Assembly: GCF_001902295.1 (NCBI RefSeq)
Contig: NZ_CP018335.1
Span: 4,092,001 to 4,156,000 of the forward strand
Reading direction: 5' to 3'
DNA from: Clostridium kluyveri
GTDB taxonomy: Bacteria; Bacillota; Clostridia; Clostridiales; Clostridiaceae
DNA length: 64,000 bases
A program made the position numbers and the translations under genes. Position 1 is the first letter of the stretch, and the number at the start of each line of letters is the position of its first letter. Of the stretch, positions 41,418 to 51,033 are shown one piece after another. Under the pieces are notes generated by a model, which saw only the letters and a list, made by a program, of their open reading frames with translations, had not been told where the DNA came from and ran no database searches.

Positions 41418-43514
41418 TCAAACTTCAACACCTCTAAAAAATCTTTTTCTAAGAGTCAGGTAAAGAAGCACATCCAAAATCGCCACTACCCCTATTATTA
41501 TCCATATAAAACTCATCATATAACCCACATAAGGGGTAAACACAAGTTCTGCATGCATGTATACCGTTCCTAAAATGGCCCCTATGACAAATGGGGTAAA
41601 GAAAATGATTGCTAAATGCGTTGTCAGGTATCTCCTGCACTCTTTGCCGTTTATCCCTATTCTTTTTAGCATTACAATCTGTTCTTTTTCTTCATCAATA
41701 TCAGTAACAATTTTGTAATACAATACAATGCCTGATGACAGTAAGAATAAAAATCCTATGAAGCTAAACGCAAAAAACGTAAACCCTCCAATACCAAACG
41801 CCATATCAAAACGTTCTTGCTTGTAAATTGGTCGCAAATTGGTTATATCGTCTTTTGCACCGAATACCAAGCTGGAGCTCTGCCATAAGCTTTCATCGGC
41901 GCCATTTATCTTGCGCAGCCCATCAAGTATGGCATTAAAAACCTTTTTGCCATGTCCCGATTTCAGATTAAACAAATAGGCGGTTTCTGTCTTGGCTTTC
42001 AGCTCTGCATACACCTTGTCGTCAACTACATCTGCCAAAACACCTGCATACTCAATATTTCCATAGGAATCAATGAAAGGAGCATACATACTTCTTGTTT
42101 TTTCTCTGCTATATACTAAATGCCTTATATTTCCCAATTTGCGAACAAAAGTATCCATATCCGTAGACTTTGCCCCAAATGCTTCTGCATGGGTTACACC
42201 TTCCCGCCAGGGCTCAATTGTGATAACCGTATCAAAATCAATGGGTTCTTGTGCTTTTGCACTGGAATTATAAACAAGCAGTAATTCGTCAGGTTTAACA
42301 TCAATATGTAACCCCATATGCCTGTTAAACTCGCTTTCACTGATGACCATACTATCTTTATAATTTTCTAAATAATAGTTGACAAACCCTTCCTTGGTAT
42401 TCCTGTAGTTTTGGCAGCTTGCAAATTTCAAAGCGGAAAAAGTATCTAAAACACCGCCTGCACCCCCCACAAGCTTCTTAATCTCGTCTGGACTTATATT
42501 ATTCATATTGCCGCTTGTTTCAATCATAAAATCGTAGGGAACAAATTCCTCAATGGTTTTATTATTATAGGTATAGATTGATATGCCCATACCCATAAAA
42601 TAAATGGCCACAAAAATTAATAACGAAACGATATACAACGTTACTTTATAGGAAAAAAATCGGTGACTGAGGCTTCCAAAAGTTAAAATGTTTCTGTTAT
42701 AAAATGCAGGGACTCGCTTACTAAAATATCGCAGGATATCAATACCAAAAGCTATGACAAAATACAGCGATACTATGACAACTGCGAATGTTAAGAGTGG
42801 AATCAGTACAGGATAATTGGTTGTAATGCCCCTTGCCCACTCACTTCTGGCTAAAAACTCATGCAGAAAGAAGGTGGAAAAAATACATACAACGGCAGCA
42901 ACTGCACCAACAACCGGACGTGACTTGGAAACGCCTTTGGTACTGGAGGATTTCATCATCTGTACAATAGAGAGTCTGCGAATAAAGATGTTGGTAAAAA
43001 GCATGTTAAAAAGAAAGACAAGGATAAAAACACCAAAGCTCAATAAAAAGGTTCTGTAGTCGATATAGTAAATATCGTTATAGCTAAAGCCGGTGAAGCC
43101 TAATATTCTGCCAAGTATCATATAAAACAATTTTGACAGCAAAAGCCCGGAAAGCATACCAAAAACCATAGATCCGGCAACAATGGCAAGGCTCTCTATA
43201 TGAATCATTCTAATTAAGTCTCTGTCAGTCATGCCTAAAGTGAGATACAGTGCAAATTCACGGCTTCTTGATTTCACAAAATATATACCTGTGTACGCTA
43301 CAAAAACGATGGAAAACAAGAGGATGGCATACGCCGCCGCTTGAATATAAGCAGATGCTGCCCTAAAAGAGCCATTCCGGGCTAAAATTTCATTAAACAA
43401 CAGGCTGCCGTACAAAAATAAAACCGCAACAACAAAGCTGTTTACGAAAAGATAGGAAAGAAAACGCCCAAAATTATATTTTAGGTTTTTACCCACAATA
43501 TGCCCAAATGTCAT
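41418..43514 (-). CDS. BceB-like ABC transporter permease (FtsX type)
   Basis: A 698-residue permease with ten predicted membrane segments in the 1+3+3...3 pattern and a large extracellular domain (about 300-520) between TM7 and TM8. FtsX-type blocks: RSREFALYLTLGMTDRDLIR and EKEQIVMLKRIGINGKECRR. These features define BceB-type detox transporters, which free lipid II-cycle targets from peptide antibiotics such as bacitracin. It overlaps the ATPase gene by 4 nt (ATGA). Confidence 0.9.
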   Translation of the reverse strand: MTFGHIVGKNLKYNFGRFLSYLFVNSFVVAVLFLYGSLLFNEILARNGSFRAASAYIQAAAYAILLFSIVFVAYTGIYFVKSRSREFALYLTLGMTDRDLIRMIHIESLAIVAGSMVFGMLSGLLLSKLFYMILGRILGFTGFSYNDIYYIDYRTFLLSFGVFILVFLFNMLFTNIFIRRLSIVQMMKSSSTKGVSKSRPVVGAVAAVVCIFSTFFLHEFLARSEWARGITTNYPVLIPLLTFAVVIVSLYFVIAFGIDILRYFSKRVPAFYNRNILTFGSLSHRFFSYKVTLYIVSLLIFVAIYFMGMGISIYTYNNKTIEEFVPYDFMIETSGNMNNISPDEIKKLVGGAGGVLDTFSALKFASCQNYRNTKEGFVNYYLENYKDSMVISESEFNRHMGLHIDVKPDELLLVYNSSAKAQEPIDFDTVITIEPWREGVTHAEAFGAKSTDMDTFVRKLGNIRHLVYSREKTRSMYAPFIDSYGNIEYAGVLADVVDDKVYAELKAKTETAYLFNLKSGHGKKVFNAILDGLRKINGADESLWQSSSLVFGAKDDITNLRPIYKQERFDMAFGIGGFTFFAFSFIGFLFLLSSGIVLYYKIVTDIDEEKEQIVMLKRIGINGKECRRYLTTHLAIIFFTPFVIGAILGTVYMHAELVFTPYVGYMMSFIWIIIGVVAILDVLLYLTLRKRFFRGVEV

Positions 43515-44272
43515 TCCTTATCGCCTCCCACTATACTCAAGGTCTCCAATATTTTATCAAAGAAGATCTTTCTGTCACCCGGACTTTGTATTTGAAGGTT
43601 GATTTTACCGTCTTTGATAAAGATAATCTTTTGGCAGTAGGATGCAGCAAATGCATCGTGAGTAACCATCAATATGGTACAGTGTTTTTGAATATTCATC
43701 TGTGTCATCATTTCCATGATATTGGCCGACGATTTCGAGTCAAGATTACCGGTTGGTTCGTCGGCAAAGCACACCGCCGGATCGGTGGAAAGCGCCCTTG
43801 CAGCCGCAACACGTTGTTTTTGACCACCGGAAGCGTGGTATTGGTATTTTTCAGCAAGGTCGCTTATACCGAAGAAGTTCATCAGTTCATTCACGCGGTG
43901 TTCAATTTTTTGCGGCGGTACTTTATCCAAAATCAGCGGCAAAGCGATATTTTCTTTCAGGGTCAGGCTTTCAAGAAGATTGAAGTCCTGAAAGATATAT
44001 CCGATTCTTTGCCGGCGAAACAGCGCTAACTCATCTTTTTTAAGCCTATCAATGATCTTGCCGTCTATGATTACTTTGCCTGATGTTGCAGTATCAATAC
44101 CAGACAATATATTTAAAAGCGTGGTTTTTCCACTGCCACTTGGTCCCATAATGCCGATAAACTCACCCTTAGAAACGGTGAGATTCACATCTTGTAAAGC
44201 CCGCACCTCCTTAGCTCCCTTAAATGAGCGATATACTTTTGTTAAATTTTCCGCCTTGATAATGTCATCCAT
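43511..44272 (-). CDS. BceA-like ABC transporter ATP-binding protein
   Basis: A 253-residue MacB/BceA-type ATPase starting MDDIIKAENLTKVYRSFKGA after AAGGAG: Walker A IMGPSGSGKTTLLNILSGID, Q-loop YIFQDFNLLESLTLKENIA, signature ASGGQKQRVAAARALS, Walker B VCFADEPTGNLDSKSS. Partner of the BceB-like permease; also needed for signalling to the Bce-type kinase in known systems. Confidence 0.92.
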   Translation of the reverse strand: MDDIIKAENLTKVYRSFKGAKEVRALQDVNLTVSKGEFIGIMGPSGSGKTTLLNILSGIDTATSGKVIIDGKIIDRLKKDELALFRRQRIGYIFQDFNLLESLTLKENIALPLILDKVPPQKIEHRVNELMNFFGISDLAEKYQYHASGGQKQRVAAARALSTDPAVCFADEPTGNLDSKSSANIMEMMTQMNIQKHCTILMVTHDAFAASYCQKIIFIKDGKINLQIQSPGDRKIFFDKILETLSIVGGDKE

Positions 44273-44325
44273 AAATTCATCTCCTTGCATTAGTGTAATT
44301 ATAGTATAGTGAAAAAGTACTGTGG

Positions 44326-45336
44326 TTAAAATCGATTTAGCTTACAATAACCTTGCAATTTTGAAAGAAAAGATAGACTAACACTTGTTCCTTCACCTAC
44401 GGCGGATGTCAGAGTTACCTCAATACCAAGTTGCTTTGCAATGTGTTTAACCATAAAAAGACCTATTCCTGTGGCGGTTTTATGTTTCCGCCCGTTTTTG
44501 CCCGTAAAGAACAAATCGAAAACTCTTGGAACATCTTCAACTTCGATACCTATGCCCTCATCACGTATTGTAAGTACAGTGTATTTTTCACCTGGGTTTA
44601 TTTCCATATAAATATTTTTACCTGAAGTACTGTATTTAATTGCATTTGAAATGATTTGTTCTAATATATAAGCACACCACTTTTTATCAGTATAGACATA
44701 GGTAGCTTCACCATAAAGTTTTGGAAACACGCCTGCATATATAAAGTCACGCTTCTTTTCATTGATAACCATGTTAACCAATCCGTGAAGATCAACACGC
44801 TCTGGCACATAATCATTTGAAAACTCATCAAGCCGCAGAATGTTCAGAGCTTGCTCCAAATTTCTTTTCAACTTTTCATTTTCCAGTGAAATATCGCCAA
44901 GTGCATCTGCGGATGGATTGACACAAGCAAGTTCAATAACGGCCAAAGAGGATTTCATATTATGGATGAAACTAGAAAACATGGAATTGCGCCCTGCCAG
45001 CTTGTAGTTCATAGTGGTGATTTTTTCATTGTAATTCTTATGTATTTCCTCTATGATCTCAAAAACGTAGGTCTCTTTGCAAGTTTCAGGATTCGATTCG
45101 CAGCCTTTGCTGTGCTTTGCACTGTCTAAGCTGGTTAAAAAGCCATGCATACTCACAGCTTTAACAATCAGATAAACAATTAGAATCGTCAGGCTAATCA
45201 AAGTGGGATAGACTATAACGGTTTCAGTGAAAGTTAGATTAAAAATCAAAAGCATCATAGCAGTGTTGGCGAGATAGAAAACAATAGCTTTCCTCTCACT
45301 ATCAATTGTTTTGCACAGAAGCCGAATCAAATACAT
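44326..45336 (-). CDS. BceS-like sensor histidine kinase
   Basis: A 336-residue kinase starting MYLIRLLCKTIDSERKAIVF at 45336 (GAGGTG upstream). Two close membrane segments with hardly any loop (about 18-60), the pattern of intramembrane-sensing kinases. The phospho-His region is GRNSMFSSFIHNMKSSLAVIE; HATPase: IISNAIKYS, TIRDEGIGIEVEDVPRVFDL, ATGIGLFMVKHIAKQLG. It has no ligand-binding loop and should get its signal from the BceAB-type transporter. Overlaps the regulator gene by 35 nt. Confidence 0.9.
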   Translation of the reverse strand: MYLIRLLCKTIDSERKAIVFYLANTAMMLLIFNLTFTETVIVYPTLISLTILIVYLIVKAVSMHGFLTSLDSAKHSKGCESNPETCKETYVFEIIEEIHKNYNEKITTMNYKLAGRNSMFSSFIHNMKSSLAVIELACVNPSADALGDISLENEKLKRNLEQALNILRLDEFSNDYVPERVDLHGLVNMVINEKKRDFIYAGVFPKLYGEATYVYTDKKWCAYILEQIISNAIKYSTSGKNIYMEINPGEKYTVLTIRDEGIGIEVEDVPRVFDLFFTGKNGRKHKTATGIGLFMVKHIAKQLGIEVTLTSAVGEGTSVSLSFLSKLQGYCKLNRF

Positions 45337-45988
45337 AGCCAACACCTCTTTTCGTGCTGATACAATTTTCCAGACCAAGCTCCATGAGCTTTTTTTTCAC
45401 GCGGGTAATATTTACAGTTAACGTGTTATCGTCAACAAAGCTCACATCATCCCAAAGCTCTTCCAAAAGCTGTTCACGCCTCACGATTTGCCCAGCATTT
45501 TTCATCAAAAGTCGAAGAACACGATATTCATTTTTTGAAAGCTCCGTCCCTGCGTCCTTGTACGATATACGCATAGTATCTTCATTCAAGCAGAGCGTGC
45601 CAATAGAAATACCACCCTTTTGATGCTCTGCCTCTCTGCGCAGCATAGCGTTTATTTTAGCAAGCAATACACTAATGGAAAAAGGTTTTGTGATATAGTC
45701 GTCTGCTCCGTTTTCAATGCCTCGTATTTGGTCGCTATCCTCACTTCGAGCAGAAATAATTATGACAGGGATTGAATATTGTTTCCTAATCAGTTTTAGG
45801 TAGTAGAATCCATCAAACTTAGGTAATGTAACATCTAAGAGAATGAGCTTGGGTGATACTGCGCTAATTGTTTTATAAAGCGTATCGTAGTCATTTAGTA
45901 CATGTACTTCAAAACCATAAGCGTTCAGGTATTCCCGAATATATTTTTGTAAACTTTCGTTATCCTCAATCAGTAGGATAGTACTCAT
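45302..45988 (-). CDS. BceR-like OmpR-family response regulator
   Basis: A 228-residue regulator: STILLIEDNESLQKYIREYL, phospho-Asp in KLILLDVTLPKFDGFYYLKL, Lys in DYITKPFSIS; winged helix ending LENCISTKRGVGYVFDSA. It should activate the bceAB-like genes. Its ATG overlaps the original stop of the small HTH gene upstream (ATATGA). Confidence 0.92.
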   Translation of the reverse strand: MSTILLIEDNESLQKYIREYLNAYGFEVHVLNDYDTLYKTISAVSPKLILLDVTLPKFDGFYYLKLIRKQYSIPVIIISARSEDSDQIRGIENGADDYITKPFSISVLLAKINAMLRREAEHQKGGISIGTLCLNEDTMRISYKDAGTELSKNEYRVLRLLMKNAGQIVRREQLLEELWDDVSFVDDNTLTVNITRVKKKLMELGLENCISTKRGVGYVFDSASVQNN

Positions 45989-46175
45989 ATGCCGTCACCG
46001 TCCTTTGTCTTATTCTTTTTGTAACGTCCATAAACAGGCTTTTCCACATCAACCGGAACAATCGGTTGCCTTTTTTAATGGTGCCCTTTATTCGTCTGGC
46101 CGCACAACAATATGTTACTATCCCACCAGTGATGGTCCACTTTTCTCTCGCTTCTTTTACAGTCAAATATTCCAT
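45985..46175 (-). pseudogene. Small HTH gene, frameshifted, upstream of the Bce-type regulator
   Basis: Starts MEYLTVKEAREKWTITGGIV after GAGGTG; paralogue of the 63208-63402 protein. After GTIKKGNRLF the frame slips: the next frame reads VPVDVEKPVYGRYKKNKTKD-GDGI and stops at the regulator's ATG (TGA within ATATGA), just as in the intact paralogue. As read, the altered frame runs on to 45966. A small indel near 46070 explains both. Confidence 0.75.
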
Positions 46176-46371
46176 AAATATTATCACCTCGCTAAAATTC
46201 TATGTGTATTATATTTGAAAAACTTGAGATATGCAAATAAATCAGAATATTAAGGTGCATAGTAATCTTTTATCTGAATTAGTGCTTCTATTTTGATAAC
46301 AACATTTGGTGTCTGACCTCTCATAAGAGTGTTTCTAACTTTTTTAAGGGAAAACAAAATGACAGGACCCT

Positions 46372-47496
46372 CTAAGAAATCATCTCTCCTGGCTTATAAC
46401 CGTCAGGCAATTCTTCTTCACTTAAAAATTTGAAATTATCATCACGTAGTATTGGTAAAAACACTTCGTATGGAATCCGGGAAAACTCACAGGCGTAATT
46501 ACTGGCTCCGAACCACTTATCCTCTTTGCTGCTCAAATTTAAATCTCTAGCAAATTTTGTATGGTTTGAGCAATCATGAACTACTAAATCCCACTTTTCT
46601 TCATCGGCTATTTTCATGAATTCCAGAGTTAATTCCCTACTCCAAATTGGAGATATATAGCCATGTCTGGAAATATACATATTTTCTCCATAGTAATTGT
46701 CTATGTTATTCTCATTTAAATGTAATTCTGCACAATTAATAAAATCAACCTTTGTCTCTAAGATAGCCTGCTTTTTCTTAAAAAAAGTTTCGAAAAACTC
46801 AGGAGTCATTGGAGTTTCAATACCTACATTTTTAATATATTTTTTCGCTATTTCGATATTTTCAATCACTTTGTCTGAACACTTAGAAGCACCCAGGTTG
46901 AAACGTATCTCGTTAAGACCGGCCTCACCTAACGCTTTCAATGTCTCTTCCTCAGCTAAAATGCCATTTGTATATAGATGTTGATGAATTTGAGCATCAC
47001 TAAATTTCTTTATTACCGAATAGTATTTTTCGATTTCCATGAATGGCTCTAAATAAACGTAGGAAATGCCAGTAGGTTTCTGCTGGATAGAAAGAAGTAA
47101 ATCAATATCCTTATCATAAAATTTTGTGCCTCCTATTTCCCACATACCTTCGCCAATTGGAGGAATATCTTGTAGTTCTCCATAATTATAACAGAACTTA
47201 CACTCTATGTTACATTTGTTCGTTTTCCTAATTGCACTCAAACCAGTGCCAAGCAGACAAGAACGACATCCTTTGGGGAATTTACTTTCATTTCCCACAA
47301 AAAAAGTTCTATTCTCCAAAGTTTTCAAACCTTTAATTTTCGACATTAACCTATCATTTCTATCATCGATGGCTGCCTCAATTTGCGCAAAGGTAGAGTA
47401 AATGATTTCTTGTTGTTTTGTCATAATTTCCTCTTCCTCAGGCAATATTGAAAAAAATTCAAACCATATCAACGCATCTTTCTTTGAAATTTTCAT
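46372..47496 (-). CDS. Radical SAM protein
   Basis: A 374-residue protein starting MKISKKDALIWFEFFSILPE after GAGGAGG. The radical SAM cluster motif C-x3-C-x2-C is NKCNIECKFCYNYGELQDI at about residue 92. A further Cys pair lies ahead (PKGCRSCLLGTG) and one more late (SNYACEF), so a second metal site is possible. No precursor peptide or partner enzyme lies beside it. Substrate unknown; a stand-alone 5'-deoxyadenosyl radical enzyme. Confidence 0.85.
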   Translation of the reverse strand: MKISKKDALIWFEFFSILPEEEEIMTKQQEIIYSTFAQIEAAIDDRNDRLMSKIKGLKTLENRTFFVGNESKFPKGCRSCLLGTGLSAIRKTNKCNIECKFCYNYGELQDIPPIGEGMWEIGGTKFYDKDIDLLLSIQQKPTGISYVYLEPFMEIEKYYSVIKKFSDAQIHQHLYTNGILAEEETLKALGEAGLNEIRFNLGASKCSDKVIENIEIAKKYIKNVGIETPMTPEFFETFFKKKQAILETKVDFINCAELHLNENNIDNYYGENMYISRHGYISPIWSRELTLEFMKIADEEKWDLVVHDCSNHTKFARDLNLSSKEDKWFGASNYACEFSRIPYEVFLPILRDDNFKFLSEEELPDGYKPGEMIS

Positions 47497-47654
47497 AATA
47501 TATCCTCCTCGCATAATATTATAAGTTTGTGCAACTACTCTTTGACAATTTATTTCTTAAATAATCTAAATTGAAGTTTTTTATTAGAATCCCTATGGAA
47601 ATAGACTAAGTTATGATTATAACAAAAAATTTATCCTTAAAATACTTTAATATT

Positions 47655-48010
47655 CTATTCAATTACAATCTCAACATCACTCCCATCTAGTAAACTTACA
47701 ATTATCTTTTCCCTTTCAAACACCGTCATCTTCTCAACTATCCTAAAAAACAAATCCATATTAAATTCTTCTATCGGCTCAACCTTCTCTAATATCTTTA
47801 TAAACTGATTCATCTTATATTTTAACAATACATTCTCACTCTGCAACCCTTTCCTCCACTTCCCCATAAAATAATCCTTATTTTGACCATGGCATCATAG
47901 AGTTTTACTGCGGCTGTACCTGTGAAAGGTAATATTAATTTTTTTGGAATTTCTATTTTAGTTCTCTTTATTAAGTCCTTGCTGTAAGATAAACCTTGTT
48001 CATAGGGCAT
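47655..48010 (-). pseudogene. Remnants including a serine recombinase C-terminus
   Basis: Two pieces in different frames. The right part starts MPYEQGLSYSKDLIKRTKIE and is not recognised. The left part, VLLKYKMNQFIKILEKVEP and DLFFRIVEKMTVFEREKIIV-SLLDGSDVEIVIE, matches the C-terminus of large serine recombinases or resolvases. The catalytic N-terminal domain is absent, so it marks a decayed mobile element. Confidence 0.6.
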
Positions 48011-48097
48011 GGGTCTCCTCCTTTCTAAAATTTTGAATATAAAAAAGCCTATACCGTTTTGATATGGGCTTTTAGTTATATAATATTGTAAAGTAAT

Positions 48098-48409
48098 CTA
48101 TTTTTTAAGACCACTTTGTAACCTTGCAAAAACACCTAAAATTATTACAGCTATGATATCTACGATAGCAATTATAGGCATCGTTATTGCCATAATTAAT
48201 GAATCCGATTTAAAATAAGCAGCCAAAAATAAATAAAGAATATTTAAACCAATAACTATGTTATTGAATATAGTTTGCCTTTTTCTAGATAAACTATCAT
48301 TACGAATAGTAAATTTATTAATTTTATACTTACTATATTTATTTACTATTAGCTTTATTAGAATAAATATAATTATAAAATTAATTATAAATAATAAAAC
48401 TGTAAACAT
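48098..48409 (-). CDS. Small membrane protein of unknown function
   Basis: About 103 residues starting MFTVLLFIINFIIIFILIKL. TM1 (1-20), a basic stretch (NKYSKYKINKFTIRNDSLSRK), then two further hydrophobic segments (IVIGLNILYLFLAAYF, LIMAITMPIIAIVDIIAVII). GGGTGATG lies upstream of the ATG. No family recognised; 80 bp from the intron-split gene, same strand. Confidence 0.6.
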   Translation of the reverse strand: MFTVLLFIINFIIIFILIKLIVNKYSKYKINKFTIRNDSLSRKRQTIFNNIVIGLNILYLFLAAYFKSDSLIMAITMPIIAIVDIIAVIILGVFARLQSGLKK

Positions 48410-48489
48410 ATTATCATCACCCTTATTCCAAGTCACACGTATTTAATGACTCTAATAAATTCTTCAATAGAGTTTGCCATATAATTAAA

Positions 48490-49676
48490 CTAATATTTCT
48501 TACTCTTAACTAATACATCATCTGCTATAATTTTCATTTCATTAAATGTAGAAGAATCCTCTGCATCAAATAGAACATTAAGGCAAAATTTTCCTACATC
48601 AGATAAATGTATCTCACTATAAATCCAGTTGCCAAAATTCTATAAAAATCTATACGAATTTATAATAGAATTTTGACGTTGTTCACTTAGCACGCTGCCA
48701 CTAAGCAGTTCTCTTATGAACTTCTTATGCTCTCACATAAGCTCAGACTATATCATTACCCTTACAAAAGGGCATTTCCCACTTCGGATTGCTTAATCCT
48801 ACTCCCATCACAGGATAGTCGTTGAACTTTACCCTATATTCGGGTCTTAGCTGCTGATTGCACATTTTTACAGCACTTAGGATTTAACCTTATGCCATCT
48901 AACTAATTTTTTCTACTTTCGTAACATTCACGCCTGGTTTTATTTCATACCTACGTTGTAGTTTAGTTAGCTTTAGGGGATTCCAGCAATTCAAGAAATT
49001 TTGCATAGACTCTATCTCTATGACTCCATGCTCTTTACGAACATGGGGTGCTTATCGTCTTATTGATAAATCTATAAATAATGCTTTATATTATTGCAGT
49101 TATTTATAGATTTACAACTACTATTTAGTTGCACCAACTACCTATAAAATCATCAGACACCTCTATTAACTTTACACCATTAAATATCAATGTATATAAT
49201 CCTTCGTCCATGAAGCCTTCACTACACTGGAGGTCAATTTCGAATACATTACCCTCAAAATTTCTAGCTGCTAATAACTTTGTATCATGAAAATTGTATT
49301 GCTTATTTAATTCAATAACATTTTTAGGTAAAAACTTTTCTATAGATTTATAATGTTCTTCATATTGACAAAATGTTTCTTCCCAGGTATTTTTTACACT
49401 TAATTTCCATTTATCTATTTCACTTAAAAGATTACGAGAAGGTATTTTGGATGGTATTATACTTTCATCATTGGCAGCATTTTTTAGTGAATCTGGTAAA
49501 TATTCTAGCATTAGTGGTTTATAGTGTATAAAATTTAATTTTTCTACTGCATCATAATCTTTACCCATAGATTTAAAATCTTCTTTAGCTCTATTTAAAC
49601 TTTGTTCATCTTCATGATAAGAAAGGTATCCACTAATTCCTAACATTCTAATTTTATCAACCGTGAAAAACTTCAT
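48490..49676 (-). CDS. DUF4085-like protein, gene split by a group I intron
   Basis: Exon 1 starts MKFFTVDKIRMLGISGYLSY (ATG after GAGGGG) and runs to about 49127: ...FNGVKLIEVSDDFIGSWCN. Exon 2 (about 48632-48490) continues WIYSEIHLSDVGKFCLNVLF and ends DVLVKSKKY. Both flanks of the insertion share GCAACT, so splicing anywhere within it gives the same in-frame product (GSWCN-WIYSEIHL) of about 230 residues. The protein resembles DUF4085 proteins of Firmicutes; function unknown. Without splicing the product is cut 4 residues after the exon end. Confidence 0.75.
48633..49126 (-). mobile_element. Group I intron (possible ORF-less IStron) inside a coding gene
   Basis: In the sense strand of the host gene the group I core occurs in order: P (AATTGCTGGAA), Q (AATCAGCAGCTAAG), R (GTTCAACGACTA), S (ATGATATAGTCT). 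The R/S halves ACGACTA and TAGTC form P7/P3. The 5' end can form CAACTA-AATAG-TAGTTG (P1-like). About 494 nt, no homing endonuclease and no tnpA/tnpB frame, so it resembles the intron part of clostridial IStrons without the transposase part, or a plain ORF-less group I intron. Confidence 0.85.
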
Positions 49677-49742
49677 CTTCTTATCCCCTCTCATATATCT
49701 AACTTTATGAAGCCGTTAAAAATGATTATACTGACACTTTTT

Positions 49743-49988
49743 TTACAATATTATAAAACATAAATAAACATTTCCCTGTATATAAATCGCCATCTGTGCA
49801 TTTATAATATCTCCATATTCTACAACTAACCTCTGTAACTCTTCATCGGCCTTATTTATAAACTTATCCTGTCTCTTCAGCAATGCCATTTCTAATTTCT
49901 GATAGTTATCATCTTTCTTATCCAAACCAAGTGGAATATCATTAAGTCTTTTATCAATAAACTCTTGAAATTCTTCCAGCATATCCAT
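49743..49988 (-). CDS. Small hypothetical protein, probably truncated
   Basis: Frame of 81 residues: MDMLEEFQEFIDKRLNDIPL-GLDKKDDNYQKLEMALLKRQ, helical. AGGTATGG supports the start. The end YIQGNVYLCFIIL looks unlike the rest, as if the native C-terminus were replaced. Two decayed copies lie in the window (22113-22245 and about 54846-54900), so this gene family has been duplicated by some mobile unit. Distant likeness to DUF6809-type proteins is a guess. Confidence 0.5.
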   Translation of the reverse strand: MDMLEEFQEFIDKRLNDIPLGLDKKDDNYQKLEMALLKRQDKFINKADEELQRLVVEYGDIINAQMAIYIQGNVYLCFIIL

Positions 49989-50190
49989 ACCTCCAAATCC
50001 TATGTTTGTGATATGTTAACTCTTAATTGATATGTTTTCGAGTTATATTTTTAAATGTAAATATAAAACTTATAGAAATTAATTTTTGTGAAATTTATTA
50101 CGCCACGGCATGTTAGTGGTACTATAATGATAATCTTTAAACTCTCATATTGACCATAATAAGAATACTTTGAACTAAAATTAATTAAAT

Positions 50191-50628
50191 CTATTCTTCA
50201 AGCACCTTATATAAACTTGTAATAACTACATACCCAAATAGTAACTGGAATATAGCCATGAAAGTTATATCGCTTAAAAAAAATACGATTGGTTGTATTA
50301 ATATATTTATTACAGATGGTACAGAAAAATAAAATATAAAGGCATAAAGTGAAAAATATAGGCTTGGCAAACCCATTAGTATTAATTTGGATACATTTAT
50401 CTTCCATCTTCCTTCTTTTCTCTTTTCTTTTAAAAAGTATTCTAAACCAATGAGGAAACCAATTGCTGCATAGAAAATAAATGTTATTAAATCGTATTGA
50501 TAAACAGATAAATTAAATGTCACTTCCCATGACTTTTTTAAGTAAGTTAAAACATATTCCCCTAAATACATAAATGCAATGATAACGAAGGTATAGGCCA
50601 AATATTTCAACCAAGTTCTGAGTTTCAT
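50191..50628 (-). CDS. Four-TM membrane protein of unknown function
   Basis: About 145 residues starting MKLRTWLKYLAYTFVIIAFM after GGGGGAC. Four hydrophobic segments, with a basic loop KEKRKEGRWKINVSK between TM2 and TM3. No family recognised. Single gene. Confidence 0.65.
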   Translation of the reverse strand: MKLRTWLKYLAYTFVIIAFMYLGEYVLTYLKKSWEVTFNLSVYQYDLITFIFYAAIGFLIGLEYFLKEKRKEGRWKINVSKLILMGLPSLYFSLYAFIFYFSVPSVINILIQPIVFFLSDITFMAIFQLLFGYVVITSLYKVLEE

Positions 50629-50736
50629 AAATATGTCCCCCTTTTCATATTTTTGAAATCGGATCACTTACTTTATTTTAGACAAAATCCAATAACTTTT
50701 TTATTGTCCTGAAAGTGCCCCATAACATTTAAGTAA

Positions 50737-51015
50737 GATGACCTTTCCCATGTCTATTTTCACAATCCCCGTATTCATAAGGTTCAGAAGATGAGACAGG
50801 AACTTCTATTAAACCTTCCTCTTCAATTCTGAAGAAAAATTTGACAACTACATCATTTATTATTTGTCCAAAATGTACTGTAAGCAGTGTACAATGGCAT
50901 TCGTTCTCAATTCAAATAAGTACTTATAAGGCTTTTTAATAACTATGTAATCCACAAGGATTAGTGCTGCTAATAATAAAAATACCATGGTTTGTATTAT
51001 CTGAGTAACATTCAT
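50737..51015 (-). pseudogene. Small membrane protein frame with probable frameshift
   Basis: After GAGGTAATT: MNVTQIIQTMVFLLLAALIL-VDYIVIKKPYKYLFELRTNA-IVHCLQYILDK (51 residues, one TM). An overlapping frame continues at once with FGQIINDVVVKFFFRIEEEG-LIEVPVSSSEPYEYGDCENR. The second part looks coding, so one ~90-residue gene may have been split by an indel, or two small ORFs overlap. Confidence 0.4.
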
Positions 51016-51033
51016 ATACAATTACCTCACTTT

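Noticed and set aside
48633..49126. Group II intron or ordinary insertion sequence
   Set aside because: No reverse transcriptase, no domain V-like end and no transposase frame; the P/Q/R/S core elements are those of group I introns.
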